This document shows, piece after piece, positions 24,438-32,401 of a stretch of DNA of 64,000 bases (its first letter is position 1; every line of letters begins with the position of its first letter). This DNA comes from CAXRDE01 sp964229355 (GTDB taxonomy: Bacteria > Cyanobacteriota > Sericytochromatia > UBA7694), in NCBI GenBank assembly GCA_964229355.1, contig CAXRDE010000005.1:1-64000 (forward strand). Reading direction: 5' to 3'. The translations under genes were made by a program, and so were the position numbers. The notes beneath the pieces are model-generated. The model saw nothing but the letters and a program-made list of their open reading frames with translations, was not told where the DNA came from and searched no databases.

Positions 24438-26648
24438 TTGAGATTTTGCGGTATGCTAGAGGCCATGTTGCCCACCCTGGCGCATTTGCTTGCGCGTTTG
24501 AGTCACTTGTTAAGCCGCCACCGTGTCTTTTGTGGTTTGTTATTGGTGGTGCTCTGGTGCAGTACCGGCTTGTATTTGGCGCAACAAAAAACACCCCCTC
24601 CCCGCATGGAAGGCAGTGGTGCCACCCACAGCTCCGCTTACCGGGCCAACCGTATTTCAGAAACCTACTTCAAATTTAACCACGAACGGGTCCTGGCTCT
24701 CATTTTTGAGCCTGGCAAGGGGCCTGATGAAGCCTTACTCCAAAGCTTGCGTTCCCATCCAGAGGTCTACAGGGTCGAAGCCATTCCCAGCGAAGAACAA
24801 CCTCAACACACCATTTACGCCATTCAATTGCGCCTGGATCTGCCTATTTTTGAAGCAGAAGCCCTCGTGCCCGAACTGCGCAAAATCATCGCCGATTGGT
24901 CTAAACCCCGTCAGGTTCGCACCTGGCTGACCGGTCAACAGGCCTTTTTTTACGACATGGCGGTGGCCAGCCGTGAAGATACGGCCAAAACCGAAGGCTG
25001 GGGATTGATCTTTGCCTTTGTGGTGCTCATTTTTTGCTTTGGTAGCTTGCTTTCAGCCGCTTTGCCGTTGCTACTGGGCATGGCCACCTTACTGGGCACA
25101 CAAGCTCTTATTTACGCTCTGGGCATGGGCAATACCGAAACCAGCGTCATTTTAAACAGCATGTTGGGACTGGGCTTAACCATTGATTACGCACTGTTTA
25201 TGGTCAGCCGCTATCGTGAAGAACGCCAGCAACACCCTCCCGAAAAGGCGCTGAGTCTCACCTTGCAATCCACAGGCAGAACCCTGGTGTACTCAGCCCT
25301 GATCATGGCCATTTCACTGGTGGCATTAATGCTTCCCGAAGTCGAAGCCCTGCGCGGTACCTTGAAAAATCTACTGTTGGTGGTGGCCCTGGCGCTAGGA
25401 AACGCCCTCACCTTGTTGCCCTTATTACTCCTGACCTGTGACCGCTTCTTGCACTGGCCCCACGGTCTGCACCAACGCATTATGCAATGGCACAACCCCG
25501 GCCGCTGGGCGCGCCTGTCCCGGCACGTCACCCACCGACCCTGGCGCTATTTTTTGCTCTCACTGGGCCTCCTGCTCTGTCTGATTTATCCGGCCAAAGA
25601 CCTGCAGCTGTGGCAACCGTTACACCAGCTTACCCCGCCTGGCGCAGAGTCTTCTGAAGGCTTTCAGCGGGTGGCCCAGGACACGTGGAAGGGCCAGCTC
25701 GCCCCCGTGGTGATTACCCAGGAAGCCTCCAGTGTCTTGAGCCCTGAGGCCCTGAGCCGCAACGCCGATCTGACCCAAAAATTACAGGCCCTGCCAATGG
25801 TGGGCAAGGTATACAGCCTAACCTCGGGAGGTCAAAGCGTGGCGGCCTACGTTAGCCTTTACGATCAACTAGAACTGGTGCGCCGTTTAACAGGCAATGG
25901 TTTGCCACTGGTGAAAGACACCGATCACAAGAGTCAGGTCACGCTTATCAATGTCTTTCCCCGCAATACTCTAGATATGGAAGACACCTATGCCATTATC
26001 GATTTTGTGGAAGCTTATCAGGCCCAGTACAGCGCCCCTGAGAACACCTTAGAAATGGGCGGCATGATTGCCCGGGCTAAAAGCTTAAATGCAGAACTTT
26101 ACCGTCATGTCTGGTTTATTCTGCTGCTGGTGAGCGTCGGCATTATCTTCACCCTGAGCCTGTATTTAAAATCTGTGGTCTTACCCCTCAAGGCTGCCAT
26201 TATGAACTTTTTACCCATTTTTGCCGCCTACGGTATTTTAGTCATGGCCTACATGTGGGGCGGTCTAGCCCACCATCCGGGCCTCATTGCCATTGTGCCA
26301 GTCATTTTGTTTTGTATTGTCTTTGGACTCAGTATGGACTACGAGGTTTTAATTTTAAGCCGTATTCACGAAGCCTGGCACGACACGGGCGATGTGCAAG
26401 AGGCAGTCGTAAGAGGCATGTCGCGCAGCGGGGGCATTATTACCGGAGCCGCCCTGATTTTACTGGGTGTGTTTTCACCGGGTATTTTTTCAAGCTCGCC
26501 GGTGGTGCGCGAAATTTCGCTGGGCATTACCGCCACCATTTTATTAGACGCCACCCTGGTGCGCCTGTTTTTGGTGCCCAGCTTTATGATGCTCATGGGT
26601 GAGTGGAACTGGTGGAGCCCTTTCAGTCGTAAAAAGCCCACCCACTGA
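24438..26648 (+). CDS. MMPL/RND-family membrane transporter
   Basis: About 730 residues with the RND layout: one N-terminal helix, a periplasmic domain (about 55-180), a first helix bundle, a second periplasmic domain (about 400-540) and a second bundle. The two signature helices TIDYALFMVSRYREE (near 265) and SMDYEVLILSRIHEAW (near 640) are those of MMPL proteins, which export lipids or hydrophobic molecules using the proton gradient. ATGs at 24438, 24453 and 24465 are all possible starts; AGAGG stands close before the last. A symmetrical hairpin ends the gene. Confidence 0.88.
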   Translation: MRFCGMLEAMLPTLAHLLARLSHLLSRHRVFCGLLLVVLWCSTGLYLAQQKTPPPRMEGSGATHSSAYRANRISETYFKFNHERVLALIFEPGKGPDEALLQSLRSHPEVYRVEAIPSEEQPQHTIYAIQLRLDLPIFEAEALVPELRKIIADWSKPRQVRTWLTGQQAFFYDMAVASREDTAKTEGWGLIFAFVVLIFCFGSLLSAALPLLLGMATLLGTQALIYALGMGNTETSVILNSMLGLGLTIDYALFMVSRYREERQQHPPEKALSLTLQSTGRTLVYSALIMAISLVALMLPEVEALRGTLKNLLLVVALALGNALTLLPLLLLTCDRFLHWPHGLHQRIMQWHNPGRWARLSRHVTHRPWRYFLLSLGLLLCLIYPAKDLQLWQPLHQLTPPGAESSEGFQRVAQDTWKGQLAPVVITQEASSVLSPEALSRNADLTQKLQALPMVGKVYSLTSGGQSVAAYVSLYDQLELVRRLTGNGLPLVKDTDHKSQVTLINVFPRNTLDMEDTYAIIDFVEAYQAQYSAPENTLEMGGMIARAKSLNAELYRHVWFILLLVSVGIIFTLSLYLKSVVLPLKAAIMNFLPIFAAYGILVMAYMWGGLAHHPGLIAIVPVILFCIVFGLSMDYEVLILSRIHEAWHDTGDVQEAVVRGMSRSGGIITGAALILLGVFSPGIFSSSPVVREISLGITATILLDATLVRLFLVPSFMMLMGEWNWWSPFSRKKPTH

Positions 26649-26669
26649 AGCATGTCAGGGGTGGGCTTT
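26633..26669. terminator. Bidirectional terminator between convergent genes
   Basis: An 11-bp perfect stem (26633-26643 with 26659-26669), AAA on one side and TTT on the other, loop of 15 bases that contains the stop codon of the MMPL gene. It can serve both the transporter and the convergent lipoprotein gene. Confidence 0.7.
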
Positions 26670-26688
26670 AGCGATTTAAGGAGTTTAC

Positions 26689-27543
26689 TTAGCGGGTAAA
26701 GCTTTGGAGTTCGAGCACAGTGGTGGTGTCCACTGAAACACCATTTGACTGGGTTTTGCCCTTCACTTCTTCTTTCACCATGCCAATATTATCGACCATC
26801 CAGACTTTAATGTCCTGGTCTAAAGCACCGGCTGCACCGTCTAAAACCACTTTGGTTTTGCCCAGCACCACACCGGCGTTATAGGTGCCTGCGGGCACGC
26901 TCACGCTTTCGGTACTGTCCGCACCGGTCCAATCTAAGGTACCGCTACCAGCTGCCTGCATGCCTTCCACATACAAGGCGCTCACAGATTTCATCTGAAC
27001 GGTTTTTTCAGTGGGAGGTACTGCCGGAGCTCCCGCCACGGTGCTGTTGACCTCGGTACGGAAGGTTACCATATCACCCTGTACGTCAATGACTTCCATG
27101 CTGAAAGTGCCTAAATCCATAGAGCTGCCGCCGGAACCGCTGCCGCCGAGTCCCGGAATGCTGATGCCACTGGGAAGGTTGGGTACGGCAATGGCACCGA
27201 TTTCGTTCTTCATGCCATAGACCCATTTCATGCCTTTGCTATAAGACATTTCGTACTGATCAAATAAATTGGCACCGGTGACTGTTAAGACACCATTGGC
27301 CGCTGCGCTGGCACCGGTATTGGCACCTACAGAAACACCGGCATTAACACTGGTGCTCGCCGAAGCGCTGGCATTGGGTGTGGCAGAAGAGGTCGGGTCA
27401 GGACTGGCCGAAGGATCAGGGCTGGCAGAAGCGGCAGGCGAAGGACTTGCTGAGGGATTTAAACTGGCATTGAGATTGGCCTCACAGGCACTCAAACCGA
27501 CGAGAGCTGCACTGGCAAGACCTAAAAGAAAACGTTTTTGCAT
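26689..27543 (-). CDS. Lipoprotein with Ser/Pro/Ala-repeat linker
   Basis: 284 residues from ATG 27543, chosen for AAGGAGA just before it. Lipobox ending LSAC (Cys20). A linker rich in SASP/SPDPSASP repeats spans about 25-85. The C-terminal domain (about 90-284) is beta-rich, with a YSKGMKWVYGM strand, a Gly/Ser loop near 140-150 and a final set of strands; I do not recognise the family. The linker style is like that of the lipoprotein at 482-1855, suggesting a shared way of spacing domains from the membrane. Confidence 0.75.
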   Translation of the reverse strand: MQKRFLLGLASAALVGLSACEANLNASLNPSASPSPAASASPDPSASPDPTSSATPNASASASTSVNAGVSVGANTGASAAANGVLTVTGANLFDQYEMSYSKGMKWVYGMKNEIGAIAVPNLPSGISIPGLGGSGSGGSSMDLGTFSMEVIDVQGDMVTFRTEVNSTVAGAPAVPPTEKTVQMKSVSALYVEGMQAAGSGTLDWTGADSTESVSVPAGTYNAGVVLGKTKVVLDGAAGALDQDIKVWMVDNIGMVKEEVKGKTQSNGVSVDTTTVLELQSFTR

Positions 27544-27701
27544 AAGAAATCTCCTTAAACCGAATATTTGATACATTTGTTAAAGACGTAGAAAATTCAA
27601 AAAAGTTCTGTGTGCCCAGGGCGCGCAGATGGTGCTCAGTATAGCGTAAAGTTGCAAGGGCTGCCTCAGTGCTTGAAAAGATAAAATACAGAAAGAATTA
27701 C

Positions 27702-27730
27702 TTCTGCGCACATTATCCTCTAAATATAAT
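27702..27730 (+). promoter_or_regulatory. Probable promoter of the cupin gene
   Basis: TTCTGC at 27702-27707, 17-base spacer, perfect TATAAT at 27725-27730, 38 bases before ATG 27769. Confidence 0.5.
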
Positions 27731-27768
27731 ATGAGGTAAGTTTTACCAGAGGAAAAAGGTCCAGGATC

Positions 27769-28128
27769 ATGAACAAAATTAACCTACACCACAAATTAAC
27801 CCTGTTTTCCGAGCATTGGTCTCCCAGGGTCATTGCCGAAATGAATGACTACCAGTTTAAACTGGTCAAAATCAAAGGGGAATTTACCTGGCATGCCCAT
27901 GAGGACACAGACGAAGTCTTTTTGGTACTGGAAGGTGAAATGGGCATTGTCTTTAGAGACCAAACTGTTCTACTGTCTCAAGGTGAAATGCTCGTGGTTC
28001 CCAGGGGCGTCGAGCATAAACCCTTTGCTGAGCAAGAGTGTAAAGTCATGCTGATTGAGCCCAAAGGGGTTGTTAATACCGGGGAATCTGGTGGTCCGCT
28101 AACGGCGGAAAATGATGTGTGGATCTAA
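27769..28128 (+). CDS. Single-domain cupin protein
   Basis: 119 residues. The cupin motifs are present: WHAHEDTDEVFLVLEGEMG (metal ligands His, His, Glu) and GEMLVVPRGVEHKP (His). Small cupins of this kind bind a divalent metal and may act as enzymes or small-molecule sensors; the ligand is unknown. It stands alone with its own promoter at the edge of an AT-rich patch. Confidence 0.85.
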   Translation: MNKINLHHKLTLFSEHWSPRVIAEMNDYQFKLVKIKGEFTWHAHEDTDEVFLVLEGEMGIVFRDQTVLLSQGEMLVVPRGVEHKPFAEQECKVMLIEPKGVVNTGESGGPLTAENDVWI

Positions 28129-28201
28129 AAGGCAGTGATGAGACCCAAATACCTGATGTTATTTTCGAACGCACTCCTCAAGTGTGGTGACCTGTAGCTT
28201 G

Positions 28202-28330
28202 CTATCGCTGGTTTACACTGAGTTTAAAACACTCTTCCTGAGATTGTACCTGTACCATCTGCTGGGGCGTATGAACCCAAACTCGCTCACAATCATACTG
28301 GAACAAATATGAGCGTATTATCGCTATCAT
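28202..28330 (-). pseudogene. Fossil C-terminal piece of a radical SAM-TPR gene
   Basis: The minus strand reads YDCERVWVHTPQQMVQVQSQ..., ending at TAG 28204-28202, clearly related to the C-terminus of the intact radical SAM protein that ends at 29107 (LRCERVLTHVSQQTLQVQSQ). An 18-base stretch is identical (28237-28254 and 29142-29159). Only about 45 codons remain, without a start. It is a remnant of a second copy, separated from the intact copy by the AT-rich acetyltransferase gene. Confidence 0.75.
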
Positions 28331-28425
28331 CGTCATGGAGTCCGCATGGAACTAAAATCACAGTATAATTAAGACCTTTTTAAACCATAGAAAAATAATT
28401 CTGATAAGGCATTCACGTAAAAAAC

Positions 28426-28884
28426 ATGGAGTTTCAACACTATACAAAGCAGTATAAAGATCAGTGTTTAAAAGTTTTTGAAAGTAATATAGGTCAATAT
28501 TTTGATGCCTCAGAGCGAGAATTGTATACAGAATATCTGAATGCTTTAAGTCTCGATATAAACGCTAGCTATTATGTCTACTTGTTACATGGCGAAGTTA
28601 TTGCCTGTGGTGGCTATTTGTTGAATGTAAACGTTTGTGCTTTAGCGTGGGGAATGGTTCATCGGGATTTTCATAATAAGGGTATTGGTACAAAGCTTAT
28701 CGATTTTCGTTTAAGCCAGCTGTCGAAAAATAAAGATGTAAAAACTGTACTCATCGAGACTTCTCAACATACAAAAGGCTTTTACACACAACACGGTTTT
28801 GTTCAAACCCAGGTGATTAAAGACGGCTTTGGAAAAAATATTGATCGTATTTTGATGGAAAAGGTCATCGCACATCATCCATAA
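28426..28884 (+). CDS. GNAT-family N-acetyltransferase
   Basis: 152 residues. The acetyl-CoA binding motif A is HRDFHNKGIGTKL near residue 84, followed by the usual LIETSQHTKGFYTQHGF motif B region. Substrate unknown. TATAAT at 28364-28369 may be its -10 box; no clear ribosome site. The gene is distinctly more AT-rich than its neighbours and is flanked by homologous 18-base stretches, so it was probably acquired together with a rearrangement. The 222 bases after it hold no gene. Confidence 0.85.
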   Translation: MEFQHYTKQYKDQCLKVFESNIGQYFDASERELYTEYLNALSLDINASYYVYLLHGEVIACGGYLLNVNVCALAWGMVHRDFHNKGIGTKLIDFRLSQLSKNKDVKTVLIETSQHTKGFYTQHGFVQTQVIKDGFGKNIDRILMEKVIAHHP

Positions 28885-29106
28885 AAGATGCTTCAACTAC
28901 CGCCGACCAGGAGAATTCAAAGTCGAAATACTCACTTGCTTACGACAAACATCTTTTAATCGGGAGCCAATGCCATGGTCTGCACAATACCTCTGCTTTC
29001 TTCCTCAAACGATTAATTAATTGTAAACACAAAACGTCATTCATTAAAACCATAAAGATCCCTCACAAGTACAGGAAGCAGGAAGGATAAGTCCTAAAGC
29101 ATTTTC

Positions 29107-31380
29107 TCACCCCGAGTGTAGATTCAAGCGCACAGCCTGCCCCTGAGATTGTACCTGTAGCGTTTGCTGAGAAACATGGGTCAAGACCCGTTCACAGCGC
29201 AACACCAGATCCGGTGAAGTAAAGAAGGGAATCCGCTCAAAGGACTGATCTACCTCGTGAATACTCAACGCCCGGCGGGCCATGCGCTGGGCTTTGCTGA
29301 GCTGTTGCTGCTGGGCATAAAGCTCAGCCAGGTGCAAGTAAGCCTCAGTCAGGTAAATGTCTTTGTGAATGGCACTCTGCAGAGCCTGAATCGCCTGAGG
29401 ATAAGCCTGTTGGGTACGCCACCATAGCCCGGCCACCAGATCTCCCTCAGCCAGATTGTGCCCCTGTTGCCGTGCCACATTGAGCCAGTGTTGTGCTTTG
29501 TCTAGCTGTTGGCGTTCAAGGGCAAAGTACGCAGCGCGAACAGCTAGACGGTCCACAAAGGGGAAGCGTTTAAGCACGCTCTCGTTAATAAATTCAGCAG
29601 CGCGAGCATTGCCCTGCTGCTTCAGACTGCGCACCTGTTCTAAGGTGTTTTCGAACACCGTCAGGCCATTGTGGGCCAACAGCTTGTCTTTACCAAAGCG
29701 AGAGAGGTACAGAAAAAAGGCAATGCGCGGCAATTGCTGCCAAAAAGTAGCGCGGTAGCTTAACCACACTTCATCGCTAAAACGCTCCTGAAACAGATGG
29801 GCCTGGGCATTATCCATGCCGCTTTCAAGGGTATAGCGAATATCGCTGGCCCAGTCTAACTTAAGATCGTCGGCATTGGCGGTTACCCCGTGGGCTTCGC
29901 GGTTGCGGTAAATGGGGGTGTTTTTTTTGAGAATGAAGGGTGAAGTGGCCAGAGAGTTAATAAACGCCTGATTTTTGCGAATAAACTGCACCGTCTCGGT
30001 AGCGGTTTCAAGGGTCTCGCCCGGGAAACCAAAGATCAAAAAGGCAAAGGTAAAAATGCCCGCCTCGTGCAGATTTTTGTACACGGTTTCGGTAATGGCA
30101 TTGTCGGTGCCTTTGACCATTTTTTGCGCCAGTTCGGCATTGGCGGACTCTAAGCCGGTCAGCACGAACAAACAGCCCGCCCGCCGCCAGAGATCTGTGG
30201 TTTCACGGTCAAACCCTTTTTGCAGTCTGGCCATGGTGTACCAGTGCACGTCCAACTCACGCTCAAGCAGGGCGTTCGACAATTGGCGTCCATAATTGGG
30301 CGACATGGTTTCATCACTAAACTGAAAGTGACGGACCCCGTATTTTTGCTGCAACAGTGCCATGTCATCCGCAATTTTGTAGGGCTTGCGAGAGCGAAAA
30401 CCCGCAAACTGCATAAAATGATCACAAAAAGTACAGTCTTTCCAATAGCAATCCCGAGACCCCAAAATGGGCAAAACAAGCTCTGCAGACCAATAATTAT
30501 CGAGATCTAAGCCATCAAAATCAGGGGCCTCAATGTCATTCATAGACAGGGCTGTGCCAATGCCGTTGACCTGTAGGCGACCATCGGGCCGATTGTAAAT
30601 GAGTGAGGGCACTTCTTCCAGCGGCAAATCGCCGTTAAGGGACTCAATCAGCTTTAACAGCGGCACCTCTCCTTCCCCTTTGACCGCACTGTGAATCAAA
30701 GTTTGAAAAGCGGGGTGGTGATCTACCTTGAGGCCATCGGCAATTTTTGAGAAATAAGCGCCCCCCACGGTAATGTGAGTGTCGGGCAGGTGCTCACGAA
30801 TTAGACGGGCCAGGGTAAAGGTGGGAATCATTTGATACTCTCGAGCGATGGAAAAGCCCACCAGATCGGGAGGATCTTTTTTGAGTTCAGGCAAAACTTT
30901 TTGCGTGTAAAAGTCTAAAAACGGATTGCTGATCTGGTTCTGACTGGCGCGAATAACCTCTGCAGAGTCGGCATAGCCTTCTTCCATAAAAAAGTGGTCC
31001 AGGGTCATGCGCGATCCCGGATACAAGGCATTAAAACAAGCAAACACCTTATCCAGGTCTTGCTTGGCCTGCAAAAGGGCTTCGTAATCGTAAAAGGCTT
31101 CGGTTTTAAAGACCCGTTTGATATGATCTAGATCGGGCAGATCTTGCAAAAGCTGTTGTAATTCCAGGTCTTGCTCTGGCGTAAGCCAGGCTTTACGGGC
31201 CTGAAATTGGGTCTCTAGATAGGCTTTATCGAAGGCCTGATCGTAAAACTGTAGATTGAGGTCCCACTGGTCAATCGCGTGTCCGTGTTGCCTGACATAA
31301 CTGCATAAACTGGGCAACGATAAATAGGGCATGCTCGGTTCCCAGTAGGGGCAAAAAAGCAAAAGGGTTTTGATAGACAT
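29107..31380 (-). CDS. B12-binding radical SAM protein with C-terminal TPR region
   Basis: 757 residues from ATG 31380; the frame extends 15 codons further but that stretch looks non-coding. The N-terminal domain is cobalamin-binding-like (LLLFCPYWEPSMPYLSLPSLCSYV ... DLVGFSIARE ... THITVGGAYF). The radical SAM cluster motif is Cys311, Cys316, Cys319 in SRDCYWKDCTFCDH, a CX4CX2C spacing in place of the usual CX3CX2C. Then a TIM-barrel part with GFPGET. The last 150 residues look like TPR helices. Such proteins methylate or rearrange unreactive carbons; the substrate is unknown. A fossil second copy of its tail lies at 28202-28330. Confidence 0.88.
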   Translation of the reverse strand: MSIKTLLLFCPYWEPSMPYLSLPSLCSYVRQHGHAIDQWDLNLQFYDQAFDKAYLETQFQARKAWLTPEQDLELQQLLQDLPDLDHIKRVFKTEAFYDYEALLQAKQDLDKVFACFNALYPGSRMTLDHFFMEEGYADSAEVIRASQNQISNPFLDFYTQKVLPELKKDPPDLVGFSIAREYQMIPTFTLARLIREHLPDTHITVGGAYFSKIADGLKVDHHPAFQTLIHSAVKGEGEVPLLKLIESLNGDLPLEEVPSLIYNRPDGRLQVNGIGTALSMNDIEAPDFDGLDLDNYWSAELVLPILGSRDCYWKDCTFCDHFMQFAGFRSRKPYKIADDMALLQQKYGVRHFQFSDETMSPNYGRQLSNALLERELDVHWYTMARLQKGFDRETTDLWRRAGCLFVLTGLESANAELAQKMVKGTDNAITETVYKNLHEAGIFTFAFLIFGFPGETLETATETVQFIRKNQAFINSLATSPFILKKNTPIYRNREAHGVTANADDLKLDWASDIRYTLESGMDNAQAHLFQERFSDEVWLSYRATFWQQLPRIAFFLYLSRFGKDKLLAHNGLTVFENTLEQVRSLKQQGNARAAEFINESVLKRFPFVDRLAVRAAYFALERQQLDKAQHWLNVARQQGHNLAEGDLVAGLWWRTQQAYPQAIQALQSAIHKDIYLTEAYLHLAELYAQQQQLSKAQRMARRALSIHEVDQSFERIPFFTSPDLVLRCERVLTHVSQQTLQVQSQGQAVRLNLHSG

Positions 31381-31481
31381 CAAGGCAACAGTCACTTTCT
31401 CAGGATAATGCCTTGAACATAGCATAAGATCAGTTATCTTAGAAGATACAGATGCGTTTAAAAAGGGAGGATCTCAACCGG

Positions 31482-31898
31482 ATGATGTCTACAGAAGAGG
31501 CCCAGGCCTTCGCGGCAGAGTGGTTACCCGCCTGGACGGGCAATCAACCGGAAGCCCTGGCCGCGTATTATGCCGATGACTGTTTTTACATGGACGCAGG
31601 CATACCCCAAGGAGCCCGGGGTAAAGGCGAATTGCTTAACTACTTGCGCAAATTACTGGCACAAAATCCCCACTGGGTATGGACCCAGCTCGAAGCCATT
31701 CCCATGGAAGACGGTTTTTTAAACAAATGGTTGGCAAAAATTCCCGTGGGAGACAAGGTGATTGAGTGTGTGGGCGTCTGCCTGGTGCAGTTTAACCCCC
31801 AGGGTAAAATTCGGCGCAATGAGGTGTATTTTGATCGCACAGAGCTGGTAGCGGCGGTCTACGCCCTTCAAAAAAGCCGTCAGGCCAAAGGCCTTTAA
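31482..31898 (+). CDS. NTF2-like (SnoaL-type) protein
   Basis: 138 residues from ATG 31482, with GGGAGG nine bases upstream; an earlier ATG at 31452 lacks a site. The fold is the cone-shaped NTF2-like barrel: an N-terminal helix, AAYYADDCFYMDAG, GKGELLNYLRKLL and four strands, ending NEVYFDRTEL. Members are isomerases, hydrolases or binding proteins. It is divergent from the radical SAM gene and stands 1 base before the GFA gene. Confidence 0.75.
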   Translation: MMSTEEAQAFAAEWLPAWTGNQPEALAAYYADDCFYMDAGIPQGARGKGELLNYLRKLLAQNPHWVWTQLEAIPMEDGFLNKWLAKIPVGDKVIECVGVCLVQFNPQGKIRRNEVYFDRTELVAAVYALQKSRQAKGL

Positions 31899-31899
31899 G

Positions 31900-32307
31900 A
31901 TGCGTGAATTAACCGGAGGTTGTTGTTGTGGACGGGTCCAATTTGAAGTTAAAGATGCCTTTGCAACATTCTTTTTTTGTCACTGTGAACAATGCCGAAA
32001 ATTAACGGGCTCAGCCCATGCCGCCAATCTCTTTACTGCGCCTGAGAATATCACCTGGCTGCACGGTCAGGAACATACCCGACGCTATGATCATCCCACG
32101 CGCTTCTTTTCAAAGGTTTTTTGCCTGGACTGTGGTTCTGCCCTTCCCTATCTTTCTCAACGGGGTAACACATTGATTGTGCCTGCAGGCAGCCTGAATG
32201 AAGAGCCAACACAACCCGTGAACGCCAGAATCTTTTGCAAGGAGCAAACCCAATGGCACAAACAGGGCCTGGAAGCCCCTGCTTTTCAGGATGATCCATC
32301 AATATAA
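31900..32307 (+). CDS. GFA/CENP-V-type zinc protein
   Basis: 135 residues. The family's cysteines are present: GGCCCG near residue 7, CHCEQCRK near 27 and FCLDCGS near 74, which bind zinc. The family includes Gfa, first linked to glutathione-dependent formaldehyde handling; the role of most members is unknown. Cotranscribed with the NTF2-like gene. Confidence 0.88.
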   Translation: MRELTGGCCCGRVQFEVKDAFATFFFCHCEQCRKLTGSAHAANLFTAPENITWLHGQEHTRRYDHPTRFFSKVFCLDCGSALPYLSQRGNTLIVPAGSLNEEPTQPVNARIFCKEQTQWHKQGLEAPAFQDDPSI

Positions 32308-32401
32308 CTCCACCACAGCCCTGTAAAGTTCAATGTGCTAAAACAGGCCACGCCCCATGTTAAGATAAGCTAAGATCAAGCAAAAAGGCGGACAAGGGCG
32401 C

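Noticed and set aside
28882..28950. Inverted repeat AAAAGATG/CATCTTTT after the acetyltransferase gene as a terminator
   Set aside because: The loop is about 50 bases long and there is no T-run directly after the stem.
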